Below are positions 14,201-28,823 of a DNA stretch of 64,000 nucleotides, piece after piece. Source of the stretch: Xylocopa sonorina. Lineage: Eukaryota > Arthropoda > Insecta > Hymenoptera > Apidae. Location of the stretch: positions 3,438,001 through 3,502,000 of the forward strand of contig NC_135195.1 in the NCBI RefSeq assembly GCF_050948175.1, given 5' to 3'. Below the pieces are notes generated by a model, which worked only from the letters and a program-made list of their open reading frames with translations, was not told where the DNA came from and did no database searches. Position numbers and translations under genes: made by a program. The stretch's first letter is position 1; the number at the start of each line of letters is the position of its first letter.

Positions 14201-15228
14201 GCACGCGAGGATTAAATCCACAATTTTATTATTGCATACGAATAATCCACAGAGCACGTATAATACAATTAACACGTTGTTCATCGAGTGAACGTCAAGT
14301 CAGTGGCCTCAGACATATATATTATTAAGAAAGACATACCTCACAACATTAACTACAATGAATACGCATTTAGCAACCAGTATCTATTCTCGACTATCCC
14401 AGAAACGTCCACTCTAAATACCCTCCGGCAATTTTAGATCGCGCGATACTTAAATCATTCGAGCTATTAATCGCGGTATATTAACCCGATTGCTTCGCTG
14501 TCTGATCCAAAACGAATCTCGAGGTAACCCCCGTCACGGCCCCTGCCAGCGATAAAGCAATTTCATCGCGATTTCATATTTTCGTAACACGTAACGATTT
14601 CGCGAACAAACTCGGTTGGCCTCGCGATAACAAGGCCAGTCATTAGCCGATGGAACGCTGTGGGAGGGAATAATGGCTCGCTCGTGCGCCTCGACGTACC
14701 AGAAGGAAAAGCGGCGCGTTCTTAATTTTATTTTTCTACCCCTCGTCGATGGGGTTGCGCGAAAGTTGCGGTGGACGCGGTGGCGCGGCCGCACGTGAAA
14801 GCGCGGAACGGAAAAGCCGCGCTCGCGTGCCGCGTGGGAGCCGCTGGCTGCTGGCCGGCGCGCTAATTAAGACGGACGAGCCACCGCGGGGATTAATGAC
14901 ACCCGTCGAGTCTGCCTCCGACTATCGTTACAACGTTCCGCTCGAGAGCATCGGGGATACTCTTCCTAATTGCCTATCGGCCGTGCGGATGTTTTTCTTG
15001 CTGTTCCTGAATTAATCTGATAAGACGCGTATGCGGATTAGAATGGGGGATGACGCCGTGGATTTGTTGCGCGGCTGTAACGAATCAGCCTGTTAGAGGC
15101 CTGTTATAACCTGGCCCTCGCGTGTCAATAACCTGTATCATTTTATCGTAAACACGCGATACGAGCATAACAATAAATAATAACAAATTTCTTCGCTTTA
15201 TTTTTGCGTTTATCAAATTTCAGTATTG
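8218..15228. other. Non-coding stretch, no defensible gene
   Basis: I see no exon I can support. The block at 9560-10430 has several overlapping open frames on both strands because it is CpG-rich and stop-poor. An inverted repeat with 7-bp arms (CCGCCGG at 10067-10073, CCGGCGG at 10093-10099) lies inside it. A short ATG frame ending at a GTAAGT near 13159-13186 is too small to call. Confidence 0.55.
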
Positions 15229-15244
15229 TTTTTTTTTTTTTTTT
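15229..15244. repeat. Poly-T tract (16 bases)
   Basis: A T homopolymer in an AT-rich stretch. No terminal repeat or target duplication was seen that would make it the tail of a retroposed element. Confidence 0.9.
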
Positions 15245-16710
15245 GGTTAAATAGGTTTCCTAGTAATCTTTGATGCGACCGTTCCGATAGTGAAACCTAC
15301 CCGTGCTTGCCTATTTTTATTACCTTCGCACGATCGAGCTGTCCGCGTGGCTTGTTCCCAGCGTTTGGGAAAAAGTGACTTGTATTGTTTGGAACTTTCG
15401 AGCCGGACAGGTAGCAATTGCGTTATCTATACTGCTTAACGTCGTTAGCTGAGATTTCGTTGTGTATAAGTACGTCTTATACTGATTGATGATGCCTATA
15501 TAACCGCAACTCACGCGACAATGCAAGCAGTTGATAGCTAAGGTGCACACTACAGAAAAGTCACTCTCCGTTCTTTCCCGTTCGCTCGTAATCGAGATTA
15601 AGTGCTGACACGTACGGTGATTAACCGCGTAGAAGTACTTCCTTGTCCCCTTCCGCAGTCTTCGAAGTTCGTTACGCGTTCACCAATTTCTATCTGCCGA
15701 CGATGCCCACGACGAGGGCTTATTAAACGTGAGACGTTCCGTTAAAATGGCGTCGTCGAGGGAAAAGAAAACGGACGCGAAATTAATATACAGAGGAGGT
15801 CGCGATCGCTGGCGTGTATTAAACGCGTTTTTGCGCCGAGGCCATTAATAAACCTCGTGCTCGGATAATTCCGCGTTTCGAACGCATTCGGCTATGAATT
15901 CACAAATACGTTTAATTCGTGTCGTTGGTCATTTCACCTGCGGGCCGTCGACTCCGTGAACGCGATTCCTTCCGCGTGTACATACACGCGGAGGAGGAGA
16001 ACCGACCGTCTGCGGGGCGAACGAGATACGCGTATGAATTTCTACTTTACATCCGCTCCGTGAATTAAGTAGGCCATATTTCCAGCAAGGCAAACAGGGA
16101 GTACCGTGGAATTTATCGCGGAACAGATGTCCCGCAAATAGAAGATCGGAAAGGGGACATCATCCGTGCTGATACTCGCCTCGCGTACACGCGATCGCTG
16201 TTTAAGGGCAGATCGATGGCCCGTCCCGTGGCGACTGCTTCTCTCCCTTGCTCGATTCAGCTATGCATATACGGGGACAGACAATTTTATTCCAGGAATT
16301 ACCGCGTAGGGCAATCCGCGTAACGATCCAACGTGTAATCACCCTTGTAATCGCGTCTCTGGTAGTCGTGTCCCTTGTAATACGAAATGATTTCTTGGGC
16401 TCTCGTATTCCGAGTATATAAAATAATGCAATACCCTGTTACTTGGTTGTTACGTATGAAACGTCTGAGTTATTCTCAGGGAATGATGGAAACCTTTCGT
16501 ATCATTTATTAAGGAACGTTTATTTATTCAACACGTGCTTCGCGATACATTTCAATTCCCCCCTTCCAACGAACTTTTAACGTATAAATCTACTATTTAA
16601 ACAACGTCCAGTCTTGTCAAATGAATTTATGCTACCTTTAGTACCATTTTCCTTCTCAGACTGATTAATTTCTTAACGAATGACGTGGATTTGTAAAAAG
16701 AGGTGCCAAT

Positions 16711-16732
16711 CCGTCGAAGATATATTCGACGG
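16711..16732. repeat. Perfect inverted repeat, 8-bp arms, 6-base spacer
   Basis: CCGTCGAA and TTCGACGG flank GATATA. No terminator or RNA gene context accompanies it. Confidence 0.85.
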
Positions 16733-18258
16733 ATAATAGAAGTATCGCTAAATTGGACAAAAAAATGTTAAAACTTGCAACATTCGTACGTAATCAAAAT
16801 CCAATCCCCAATATGAACATTACAGACAATCGACAGCTGATTTTCATAAAAGTGATTGAAAAACCAGGAGGCAAGACGATATCTTATTACGCCAACCTTA
16901 GCATAAACATCACCCAGGCATCGACCACCCGAATCATTCTCTCTCGAAGGAACATCAAAAAGCAGCTCAGTTTCTAAGAACAGCCGAGAATCGTCTCATT
17001 TCCGGGATATAATGAAATTTACCAACCGCTGTCGCGCCCTTCTCTCAAAACGATGGCCCCCGTCGAGTCGACGGCGGCATTGTGCGGTGGCGTGGCACGA
17101 ACTTGCTCGCAATCGAAGCCACGGAATCGCAGTCGTGGTGCACGGCTGGAAGGACGATAAAAGGCGAAAGGGAATCGGAGAACAGACCGTTCTACACACA
17201 GGGTGAGTCGGCACGAAAATCAGCCGCTCGAAACCACTCGTTATTCGCATCTCTCCGTTCTTTCATCCCTCGACACCTCCGTCGAGTAAAACAGTACAGC
17301 GGACAATGGCAAACATTTTTCAGTATCGCGAGGAACATTTTTATTCGACGAAATTGGTACGTGACGAGCTGTTCCAGGCTGGCAAGCGCTTATTGGCTCA
17401 CCTTGTACACGGGGAGACAGGCAGCCAAAGAGAAGATAGGAAGGGCTCGTGTAAATCTCGCCGGTGTACCGGCGTGGCGAAGCATAAATTTCCTTTCGGT
17501 CGACCTCACCTCGCCCATCCTCGACGGCTCTCCCGTCCGCCATCTAAACGTTCCTGCGCTGGGTACTACTTATCTGCTGGGACCGCACTCGCAGACTAAC
17601 GCGTCGTACCTTTTGTTCCCAGCCAGCCGACATATTCCGCGTCGAGTGAGTTCCAGCCTGATATCGGTGTCCCGCCCGGGAACACCGTGTATCCTTTCGC
17701 AGGATGCTGCCACGTCGGTTGCTAACGCTGGCTGTTTAACGCGCGCGATAATGCCGCGTTGTCGGAAACGCGCCAGCACTGGTTGCGCGGCCGACCAGCG
17801 AACGTGGGACAGAGATTCAGTGGAGGAGCAGGGTGTCGTTGGGTCTACGGATTTTGGGCTCGTTAGTTAATTGGGACACCGTACGCGTTATTACATTACG
17901 CGTGTCGAGCAACAATTCCGGGCGGTCTTTGAACGTTCGATTAAGAAAATTGAGCGCACAGGATGAAATATAATTTGTTGAAGGGAACGTTGCGTTGGTG
18001 TACAAGGGTTTTTTAGTTGGCTCGTCGAGGAATTAATCTGAAACACCTTCGGAATAAGCAACGAAGAAGAAACCAGCTGCGACCGACGAGTAACGCTAAA
18101 GGGCTGGGATTAAGGGATAAGGGGAAAGTGATTCGTAAAATTGTAGGCGGTAATCGTTTGGGGTCCCAGATTTAGGGTGAAGAAATCTGGTAATCGAGTT
18201 TGCTGGTTAGCATATTTAAAGAGACCCAGATAAGCTCGTCAAATTCTAATTGAACAAA

Positions 18259-18278
18259 CCGTTCGAATCCTCGAACGG
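18259..18278. repeat. Perfect inverted repeat, 8-bp arms, 4-base loop
   Basis: CCGTTCGA and TCGAACGG flank ATCC. The arm resembles a tRNA T-arm box, but there is no upstream A-box or acceptor stem, so this is not a tRNA gene. Confidence 0.85.
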
Positions 18279-18808
18279 AATCAGAACTCCATCGTCGATC
18301 AACGATATCTACGCCAGCTCCTTTAACGAATACAAAAGAATATCAAAATCTTGTCACACCAGGAACAGAGATTCGAATACAATGAACCTCGCGCGCAACG
18401 ACGAACAATCGACACGCGTAGGAAAAGTGCGTATGCACTTGGCGGTAAAAATTGAAGGGGAGAAGGGTGCTTGCGCGACGCAAAGTTCCCGTCCCGGGTC
18501 AGGTGAGGGGTTGCGCCACGCGAGAAACGGAGAGAGACGAACGACGAAGGTGATAAAAACGAGGAGGAAAGAAGGAAGTCGCGAGACGAGGGAAAAACAG
18601 GGATCCAGGGAATGAGACCGACAGCGCGACACAGGGAGAGGGTTAGGGAAAGAGGTGGGAAAGAGCTTGGCCGCTAGACTCCCTTCGGTGTTTGTAAGCA
18701 CTTACCCCGCGGCTTATTGTTACCGCAGCCCTCTTTGTCGGGATTTGTAAAAGCACTCGGTGCGTTAATTCCGGGGTGCCGGATGCGGCACATCGGACAG
18801 GGTGTGTG

Positions 18809-18840
<32 letters not shown>

Positions 18841-18854
18841 CTCTCTGTCTCTCT
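18809..18854. repeat. CT microsatellite, interrupted
   Basis: CT dinucleotides with two TGT interruptions. The minus-strand reading gives an Arg/Glu-rich frame that is simply the repeat translated. Confidence 0.9.
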
Positions 18855-21800
18855 AACGACACACGCGATTTGTTTGCCCGCGTCCAGGCCGCTTAATCTT
18901 TTTTTCCTTTACTTACGAAACCGTCTGCCGGCGGAAGAGTTGCGGAGAAGAGAGAAATGACCACGAAGCCGCAAACATTTGACATGTAAACCGTGGCGCG
19001 CGCCAGAAAATTCACGGGCCGCACGTGACTGGTCCGTTCTGGATCAACCCTGGTGAATTTTTTTTTTTCGAGTCGTTAGGGCTTTTTGCGTGCGTTGAAT
19101 GCGAGATCCCGAGGGCAGTTGACGTGATTTAATTTTGCACTTTTAGTGGAAGCTTGAACGTTTGAGCATTCTTCTGATACACATCCCTACTTAAAACAGA
19201 GGAAAGAAGACATCGATACACTTATTAGTATATCCTTATATACTGGCATCAATCGCACACACAATTAACAAATTCAATTCGAAACGAAGAACTATATCCA
19301 ACTACAACAACCACCCCCGCATTATAAAACAATCACCTTCAGCGTCTCGAAATCAATGTTTCCTTCACCCACGGTTTAATGCAATATTTACAAAACTTGT
19401 TACCGCGGCACTCGCAAGACAGCGTCGAAAGAACGTGAAACGGTTCCCATAGTCGGACTGTAGGTACCAAGGGACGATAACCTTGAATCGTTTCCAACAG
19501 AAACCGCACTTAGTGTTTGACACGATCAACCGGAATCAGTCGGTAGCGACGTGCTCGGCCCTCGAAAGCCGCCGGTCGGGCATGACGCTCGATTTCCTAC
19601 GACAAAGATTTGCTCTCACAAGAATCCGCCCCTTGGCCCCACGGTCGCCTTTCTTTCCGCCACCGCCGGTCCATCCGCCATTTCTATCGCCCTTCCGTCC
19701 GCGCTTCTTCTCCGTTTCGCAGCTGAGAGACACGTGTGCCCAGGCGGGCGCGACCCGTCCAACGACGAAGAAGGCTGCGATCGAGGGGTTGCCAACGGGG
19801 GATGCTTTATCGGAGATACCGTCCTGTGGGCGGAGAACACGGCGGCGCGAAGGGATTTTCGATATCACGCTAGAACGACGCTGATTATCGGTAAATTGTT
19901 GCGATAAGTCGCGGCTCGACGCTTCACGGGACAACGGGAGCGTCGGATTTTATTCAATTGTACGGTTCCCGGTTTGTGTAGCTGCTGGAATAGAATTTCG
20001 CGGGGAGCGTATAAATTCCCTGGCCGAGGACTCTGTTGTCTATTAGATTTGAGGGAGGAACAGTGAATTCTTTTTCTTCGACGGTTATAAGATTTACTCG
20101 GACAGTGAAGAATACCGAAATAGTTGTATCTCCGTAACGCGAAACTGAAGTGCAGCAAGGAGAAGTGAGAAAACCCATTTGTCGTTAATCATAGTGAGAC
20201 AGCTCTTTAATTGAATCTCCTCTGGGACGCAGAGTCCAAATCAGCTGACTCGGAATCGCGCTTTATAGCGTTTCGCGGGTTCTCTTAAAATAAACCGCAG
20301 CAAACTTTCGAATTACGTCCGAGTGATTTTCGTGCGTTTATAAAATTGGCGAACGATGGGGACGAAGGCGGGAAATTGGGGAGCGGCGCGAGGGGCACGA
20401 GCGTCGTATCGATCCCGCGAGCGTATCCAGAGGTGTAATAAGCGGTAACAGACTTTATTAGCTCTCGGTACGCGCGTATCGTTTAATGTATTCCATTGTG
20501 CGGTGGCGGCGGCGGTGGTGCTAATTCTGAAATTCCCGGTATTATGCCCTAACGGAAGTGAATTTCGGCATTCGCGTTCTCCACGAGGCACGAGAGCGCC
20601 TTCGCATCCCTTTCCACCGCTTGCCGGCTCGCGCTGCGGTGTCAACGAACGTCGGAGCCTCTCGAGCTGTGGAGATTCGAGGGGGAGACCCATGCGTCTC
20701 GTTTACGAGTCCATAAATTCGCGACGTTTCATTTTAAACTGTCTACCCGGCCGTGGGAGCAGGTAATCTTGTTCGACTCGCGGACGACGTCGACGTTGGG
20801 TTTCGGGGCAATCGGAACCCGATGCTCCAAGATAATGGCAGCGGGAGGAACGTAGCGGTAATGAAGATCGTTGGAATATAATAAATTGTTTATTCTGTGT
20901 CTGCTAATTATACTCTTCGTGCGTTTGTGTATGCAAACGGAATTGGAATTTGCGAAGAAGTATCTAAGAAATATCTATACCCATGCAAAAGTATGAACAT
21001 TTAAGTACGCGTTGTGATGTTTAAAGGGTGAAAGAAATCTGTTCCATCTATTTAGATTTCATTCGCGTAGCCTTGTTTAAACAAGAACTAGCTCCTGTGT
21101 GGACAATCTACGTGACATCTTCGATACAGGACGATAAAAAGATCCATTGCAATGACATTTCCCAATAGTATGAACTCTAAGGTTACAAATAAAATAAATT
21201 CGTCGAAACTTCTCCTGTCCAATTATACGAATATTGTTGATACTAGATTTGCCAATATTTATGTCGATAAATGGTAGGAACGATCGAAATAAGCAGAACG
21301 CGAGAGAAACGTCTACCGATGCTGGCCACGTTAAGTACGCTTCGGTGTTCCACGTTACGGCTGCTAGATCGACCCGAAAGCGGTCGGGAATAAAAATTCT
21401 CTCGTCATTATGCGACGCATCGATTCGATGAATTATTCAGCAGCGAAATCTGAAGCTAGCGTCAAAAACCGATATTTTATCGGCTCTGTGTGTCGATAAG
21501 CATTCGCCTCGGTGAGAAACGGACGCGAACAACACACGGATTACGCATCGATGGATCCGCGATTTGCGACGTACAGTCGAACCGGTTCCTCCTCGTTCCT
21601 CGACATCTGTCCGCCTCTTTTCTTCCCGTCCCCGACGTCTCGATGGATTTCTATTTCAAAACTTACCAATCCAACGATTATTGCCCCAGTTCTGCAGCCA
21701 TGCGGATACGGGAGAACCTAAACTCCCGACTGAAGCAAACACGTCCTCGTCAGAGCTGCCTTTTCTCTCGAGGGAGACGTACGCGCCGGTTGAATGTAAA

Positions 21801-24800
21801 AATATGAAAATCCATGTGTGTACCTACAGCTCCATTTCATTTGTCGCGCGGATAATATCGAGATACTCGCGAGCAGTCGTTGCACGTTACACAGGAACTG
21901 GTGGAATTGAAATATCTTACGGATTACTTGTAATAACGATGGCTAATATCGAATCGTACAGTCGACGGATCGTGAAATCAGGGGGTAGCGGTAACGTTCT
22001 CGCCAGAGTTAATGCAGACAGTCTCTGAATTGTCAAGCAATAAATTTACAAACGCTACAGTTACACAGGATAATTTATACGATATTAAATAGCTACATTG
22101 CCAGTCGCGCGTATCGACTGTTCTTCGTTTTGTCACTGGACATTGGTATTATAGGTCTCGCGAAATCAGTGGCCCTGAAATACAACTTGCCGACAGCATG
22201 TCCGAGCACTCGAGGTTCGGTGGTATCCAACGTTCAACAACTTTAGACTGTCAATATTAACTGTACAGTTAGTATGGGGGACCCACATCTCAAAGGCTCC
22301 TGAAATCGTGTCGCGCCACTCTGATCCGATATCACCAACATTTAACCAATCCACGGAATTTGGTACGTTAGCAATCGATGGTACTTCGGCATTTCGTGTA
22401 CGAGAGGCAGTTGAAATGATTTTTAGCGTGCAAAACAACGTGGAACATTATTGCGACAACTTTTCAATAGCTGTTGAATTCAGTTTACGAAATTTATCCG
22501 CGGTTACTAATTCAGGACGTATTGGCATCTTGATCGAACCTGTCACTTGTCTATCCGAACGAAAGTTTCGTACCCGGATATATCAAACTCCTATGTCTGC
22601 TTTGTAAAATCTTCCATTAGCGTGTTTAATTATATTCAGATTTTTATAACGTTCAGACACATGTTCCACTTCGATCACGCTGAACCACGAGCTTCCAATC
22701 TGCTATCTCCCGTTTATATAAAGTCTCGTTAGAATTTCTCTTTCGTCGTACGTTAAGTGTTACAGCACTTCATAAAACAACGTGATAGAATTTTCCACGT
22801 GCGACCACTTACGCTGTCGTACTTCGCTGTAACTTATGTTCATCGAGATAATCTCTATTGTAACAGCACTATTACGTTACAAGGGGTGTATTTTAATGTA
22901 AAGTTCGTTACGTTGTCACGCTCCTGTTGACACAAGTCCTATTAGACTATCTAGAGCTAATATTTTTATCACTAAAGTCGCTCTACATTCATTCCACATA
23001 CACAATAGTAAAATATAGGGGTTGAAAATATTCGACGATAACTTGGTACCTTTCACGAATCATTAATCTCGTAAAACAAATAATACAATCATACTATTGT
23101 TGTATAATAAGCGAAAATGAATCAATCAACACCGTGGAGAAGCAAAACTTTTTTCTCGATACACCTTGATCGCCACGAGTCACGTTCAGAGACGTATCCA
23201 CGAGAAAGGGGGATGAATTATTGCAGCCGAGCTTGCATCGTGGCTCGTTCGTGCGTGAACCCGCGCACATAGAATAACAGGTAAATGCAGACAACTTGCC
23301 GACTACCACGAAGTCTGGCAGACAATCGTAGCGAAGCGAGAAAGCACGGCCGCCGGTTCGCTGTATCGGAAATAGAAGTTCGAGCACCGCCATCCCCCTA
23401 GCGTCGACCGCGTTGTCATCGCCTGCACCGCCGTCGCGACATAATTCATCGACGCCTCGCGCGCCCCGATGTCACCGAGAATTATGCCAATTAGCGGCAG
23501 ACGCGATGAACTTCGCACCGTCGGGACGGATTGTCTTAAATAGTCCTGAGCGGTACGTATCGAACGCGATGACGGGATTCGGATCTGTTAATTGACTCGC
23601 CTGCTCGTTGTTGGACTCTCGATTCTTGGCTCTCGCTTCGTTCTACCGTGATTCGACCTCTTCGTGTACACTTCGCGACAGATCGATGGGATACTCCAAC
23701 ATTCCTGGCGTCTCTCCACAAAGCTGTACAGAATTTTGGGTAGAAATCGTCCCTCGTTTTATTCCTTGGCTAGTAAAATATATCTTCTATTTTTATTTCA
23801 ACCCTTGTTTCGTGATTGTTCCAGTATAATTGTGTTTGCTTTAATTTCATTTGGTTTTTGTTGTTATCGATGAGAACATTTTAGTGGAGAATTTCTGTAT
23901 TCTTTGTAGTCTGGAAGTTTTCGTGGTAACTTTTCGATTTACCCCGGAATGAACGGCAATGCGAGTAATGCTGGACAGTGACCGGTCAATAATACGATGC
24001 TATTCATAGATTCGCTCTCGATGGCTATTCTCCAGCGGGAACAGAAAGAATTCGCTTGTTTCCGTGAAACAATTAAGTTATGGGAATGACGGCCGCTCAA
24101 AGGGAATTGAACGAAGTAAAAAGCAAACAACCTTCAAGTGCAACAAGTCGATCGGAGAACACTTCCGCCGAGATGCTCCTAGTTATCAATTATTATCGAG
24201 AGGCATCGGTTTTATTGAAATAGCGAGAACAGTTGATGGCTTCGAATTAAATCACCAACTACCGCTAACTGAGAGGAGAGTTGCATCGTTTGTGCGAGCA
24301 ACTTAAAAGGCCGGTGCAGCGGCTCGATAAAAAGTTTACGATCGCGATAAAGCCACGTTTTGCAGAAAAGGACCGGTTCTTAAAAATTACGATGCAACTC
24401 TTACTTAATTCTTTTTATTAATTAACAAATGTACGGATCGCTTCGATAACTAATCGAACTTACGTAGCTGGTAGCGATTTTCAATATCAGTTTCGTTCCG
24501 TTTCGCAAGTTTTGTCGTCGTATCGAAGTAGTTGTTCATTCTGTGTGTAGTTTGCATCCTGCTTGGAGCGTGTTGCTGGAACTGGTACAACAACTCCATA
24601 CTGTTTCCATGCTACATAGTAGTTCGTGTACTTGCGTGTACGTATCGAGTTTCCTTTGAAAGATCAATTACGGAGAATAATGACGTTGTTAAAAAGAAAT
24701 TAAGTAACATTACTTGCATTGCAGCTGATTTTCAAACTATTGAAACCATATAATAACTCGATAATTCATTACGAATCGTGAAATTAGCCCGCACCATATT

Positions 24801-27800
24801 TCGTTGATTCACCCAAAAGCGTGCCCTCATCGATGTCAAATCAAAAGACAAAGGGTACTTGTGATGCCAATAAAACATGTGCGAGAGCTCACGAGATTTG
24901 TTCGTAGCGAAAGATGGAAGCTCGTCGGTGAAACGATCCCACCCTCTGGCTTTTCACCCCCACGGTGACGAAGTGGTGAGCTCGAAATTACGTCGCATTT
25001 GTAACTAATACCGGGATCACGTGAAATCGATAAATGCTTGTTACGTTCTGAGTGCGGTCTGACGTTAGGAATATTCGTCAAACATCCCCTTCGAGGGTGA
25101 ACTCGTGAAATTTCGCACGATTCTCTTTACACTTCTGCCATTTGGAAATATATATGGTCACCTGAAATTAAGAACAGTTCTGCGAAGATAATAGCAGTGG
25201 CAGGTGCATTTCTACGATATCGAGTTCCTTTCGTTTCCTTAATTTGTGTTATTCACAACATTTTCCGCGAAGTTACTTAGCGCAACAAATTCGCTCGTTG
25301 CTGAAAGTTCAAAGTCGATTTCCCGTTTCTTTGCTCGCCTGGCGGCCGACTGTCCCGTGATAAACGACGTTCCCACTCGTCGCCGGGGAATATTCAAGAC
25401 GAGCTGATATAATAGTTCGTAGTTAACGTTCACCATCGCGCTCGTAGGCGGGGCTGAGGTACGCAGCTAAAAGTAATCGCGCTTTGACTTGCGAATACGC
25501 GAACAATATAACTTCATACGCAATTTACATATAATTCTACAAATTGAGTTTCTCGCTGTGCAGTCGGCCGGGTCCGGGGCAAATTATAAAATAATAGAAT
25601 CATTATGCATTTATGCAGATACGCTCGCCAGCGAAATAACACGGTGTCCCGCGAGCGTGATGCGTTTTCAAAATAATTGTTTTTATTTTCCCGCCGTCCC
25701 ATTCGCCCCTAACAAGTTTTACCCGACGCCAAGGAACTTCCGATGTGAAACCCTCCACGCGAATAGTAATTAGACAAGGGATTCGTCGAGAAGCACGAAA
25801 GGCTCTGTAAAAAATAACCATCTATCAATCAAATTTCCAAGCCCAATTAATTCCTTCGGAAATGGAACGTTTACAATTTCCAAAATGACCGACAGAGAGT
25901 GACTAATCCACAAGCACGTGATCGAGAATCATCCGGCTAGCCGCGGACGGAGTATAGTCCCGGTTTTTCAAGAACAATTGAAATTTTCGGTTCATAAAGT
26001 TGGCCTGTTCGCGGCGTCGCTACAATGCACGCGGCCACGACCGCTTGTCCCTTTACGAGCGGATAAAAAATGCGATTTCAACCGGCATAAAAATGATTGC
26101 GCCCAGCGCGTGTATGCACGAGTCGCGGGGACGGCATCGGCGGGGGTTGGAAAAAAAAAAAAAAAATAGAAAAAAGAGGAAGAGAGTCACGAGCTGCGTT
26201 CACGCGGGATTGTAACTCGGTTTATTACACGTAGACAAGCTGGATTTTCGCGCTATTGTCTCGACACGGTCGCGATTTCACCGGGCACACTTTTATCCCG
26301 TTCCAGCCTAACAATGAACGAGCCCACTCGTATTGCCACCTGTCTCGGACAGCTTGTTGATTTCCGCGGATATCACGCTGTTTTAATCCCCGGGACGGTT
26401 GTCGCGCGACTGCGCCCCCCGGTTATTTCCCGCATTATGATGTAAAGCTTCGCTAAACGATTTAACGCGGTATGAATCGTGCGTCATTAGCACCTCGATG
26501 CGATTCCTCGAAGATCGAAGCTCGTTCTGGAATACGTGCGAATACGGCACTGGATTCTTCCATTTTATTTTGATAGTAAGTTGTTTGTAGACCAAGGAAT
26601 TTGCGTCTGATTAGCTAAAATAGAAGAATCGCATCTACTTTGAATCTGAGAATGAGACATCAGCATCAAAACCAAGTGAAGTAATAGATATGAGTAATGC
26701 AAGCCATCTTGTCCCTTCGCTTCCCTTATCGAATGCGACGAAATGTTTATTTCAAGCGACTTTTATACCTGCTCTATCTAACGATTTATGTCTTCTCGAA
26801 GGGGTCGTCGAACCGATTAGCTGTAAGCTCGTTACAGCTCGATATTGTGAGTTTAAAAGTGCAGTTAAGTCTTCCGTGTCGCGTGTCAGATCGCCTTTAA
26901 AACGTACGCTTCTTCGGCTCTGCCGGAAGGAGGGCATACTTCTTGATAGGGAGATCGATCGTGCATAAGGGGTTGGAGCGCAAGTGTTTACCGTCTATAC
27001 ATACGTAGACGATATGCGAGATCCATGGGCGCGATGCAGCCAGCTGGAGATTACGATTCGGGTCACGATACGGAGAAATGCGAGCTACGTTAATGTATAA
27101 CACGTAGCATGGTGCGTTCAGCGCTCGAAAATTACTGTTTTCGCGCCTGAATATGGCTCGTTTAATGGATTTTAACGCAGAAAGTGTTGCTAATGACGGT
27201 CTGCTTTTGTTCCTCCGTAACGTTACGCGACTCGAATATTACGTGCCCGCGTATTTCTACCTTTGCGGTTCAATTTTATTTAGTTCTCGTTGCACTGTTA
27301 CAGTTTCTTACTATAGTATAATAAACGGCACGAACAAGGACAATTGTCTCCGTTTCTGAAATGAAATTTCGTTCACATTGGGTTAATCAGAATTTAGAAC
27401 GTCTTGGCAGATCACCTCTACATCCAACAGATTTTATCCAAATTCGACCAATAATGACCATTCATTTGCGAAGATTAATCCCGTCGAAAAATCGTCTCGC
27501 AGATCTGATGAAATTTATTCAACCTGCGTACCATTTACTGACCAACTTCAGTCCCGTGATTCCACGTTATTAGCAGCGGACAGATTCATTTTTACGCGAC
27601 CAGGCAACGTTTTCGTCTTCCGATGTCTTTCGAGGATCAAAAGTTCGCCGCGAGAAAGTTAATCGACGACGAAAAGCATGGCTGCGCCGCAAATTCTTCG
27701 GTGCCTAAGGAAGCTCCAGCAAAGTGGTATAAGCGTGACGCCTCTGTAAGCCGGTTTAATTAAGAACGCCGATATGGAGGGGATACGGTGTCCTTCCTTA

Positions 27801-28823
27801 GGACGCGTTATGAGTCGAGGGAACGTCGAAAATGGCTCGAGGACCAACGGCGCGATGCGTCCCGGGTAATAAGGGTAAATGAGAGATAATACCCGGCACT
27901 CTTCGCTCGTACGCAGCTACCGTGGCTCGATCTTGGAACTTGGACGTAGATTGAAGGATGGCCAGAGATGGAGGCTGGCTTAGTTAGCGCTGTAATTCGA
28001 AAAGTACGAGGTAGGGAGAGATCGGTGACGCTTTTTTGCCCCTCCTCGTTTTCCTTCGGGGATGATCTTTACCTAGCTGATTGTCGTTTGCTTTGATCGA
28101 ATGATTTGATTGGATCCTGTGTGTGTGGGTGAGCGAAATTTCACTGTTTGCCAAAGTTTTACAATCAATTCGATAGAAAAAGGATAGTACGAAGGATATC
28201 TTGATTTGTAGCAGCATTTGAATCGTAGCATCGAATCAATCATTTATCTATAAGTAACAAAACAAGCGGTAGCTCTCATTTATTCCATTCTTCGTCGACA
28301 TTCACCCTCGCACTCGGTGAGCTGCTCCTCCTATTCACCAAGACGTCACGCAGTGATTGTGCAGGAACGAAATCCGGGTAAACGAGCTCGGATACCGGCG
28401 CTTTTGTTCCCTCGTTAGTTCGTTAAAGCGTCGAGTGATGGACGATTATCAAATGTCGAAACGTAAACAGCGTTCTCCATTTGCACGGGCGGAAGTGGTC
28501 GACAGAACCGGACGAGCATTCACGAAACTCACTCCCAGCTGGTGGGCCAGATCGTTCGTTCCATTTCAGGGCAGGAGACGCTTAGCTGGGAATATTGACA
28601 CCTCCGTTGCTTTCATAGGACATTACAATGTTTCCTCGGATATATAAAATGATTGAAAATAGCAATTTACCAAAATGGAAATAAATGAGATGTGGTATTT
28701 CTTACTACCGCATCTAGGACGCGGTTCTCGTGGCCTGCCAATGGTGCATATTCGCAGATAATATGATTGTTACTGTGACGTCATTTCCCAGAATACATAG
28801 TACCCCTTTCGCTATTGACGTGA
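18855..28823. other. Non-coding stretch, no defensible gene
   Basis: I see no exon or transposon remnant I can support. A CpG-rich, stop-poor block at 19.5-19.9 kb gives overlapping open frames on both strands. A TATA-like TATATAAAG at 22715-22723 has no convincing initiator downstream. The stretch 23.9-25.1 kb is AT-richer and plain. Confidence 0.55.
26151..26166. repeat. Poly-A tract (16 bases) followed by A/G-rich sequence
   Basis: An A homopolymer followed by an A/G-rich run to about 26187. No open frame, target duplication or element body was recognised upstream. Confidence 0.9.

Larger units (their letters stand above)
15245..18808. other. Non-coding stretch with two short hairpins and the longest open frame of the window
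   Basis: No gene is recognised. The longest open frame of the window (17082-17870, plus) lies here. It begins at GTG, is rich in Ser, Arg and Leu, shows no signal peptide or conserved motif, and is overlapped by open minus-strand frames. I treat it as a chance frame in CpG-rich DNA. Two perfect inverted repeats are listed separately. Confidence 0.5.

Noticed and set aside
18674..18862. Minus-strand frame ending at a GTAAGT near 18700 (CPMCRIRHPGINAPS)
   Set aside because: The donor is good, but the upstream part is the translated microsatellite and no acceptor precedes the Cys-containing part.
22715..22723. TATA-box-like TATATAAAG
   Set aside because: No initiator at the expected distance and no open exon follows. 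Such strings are common in AT-rich DNA.
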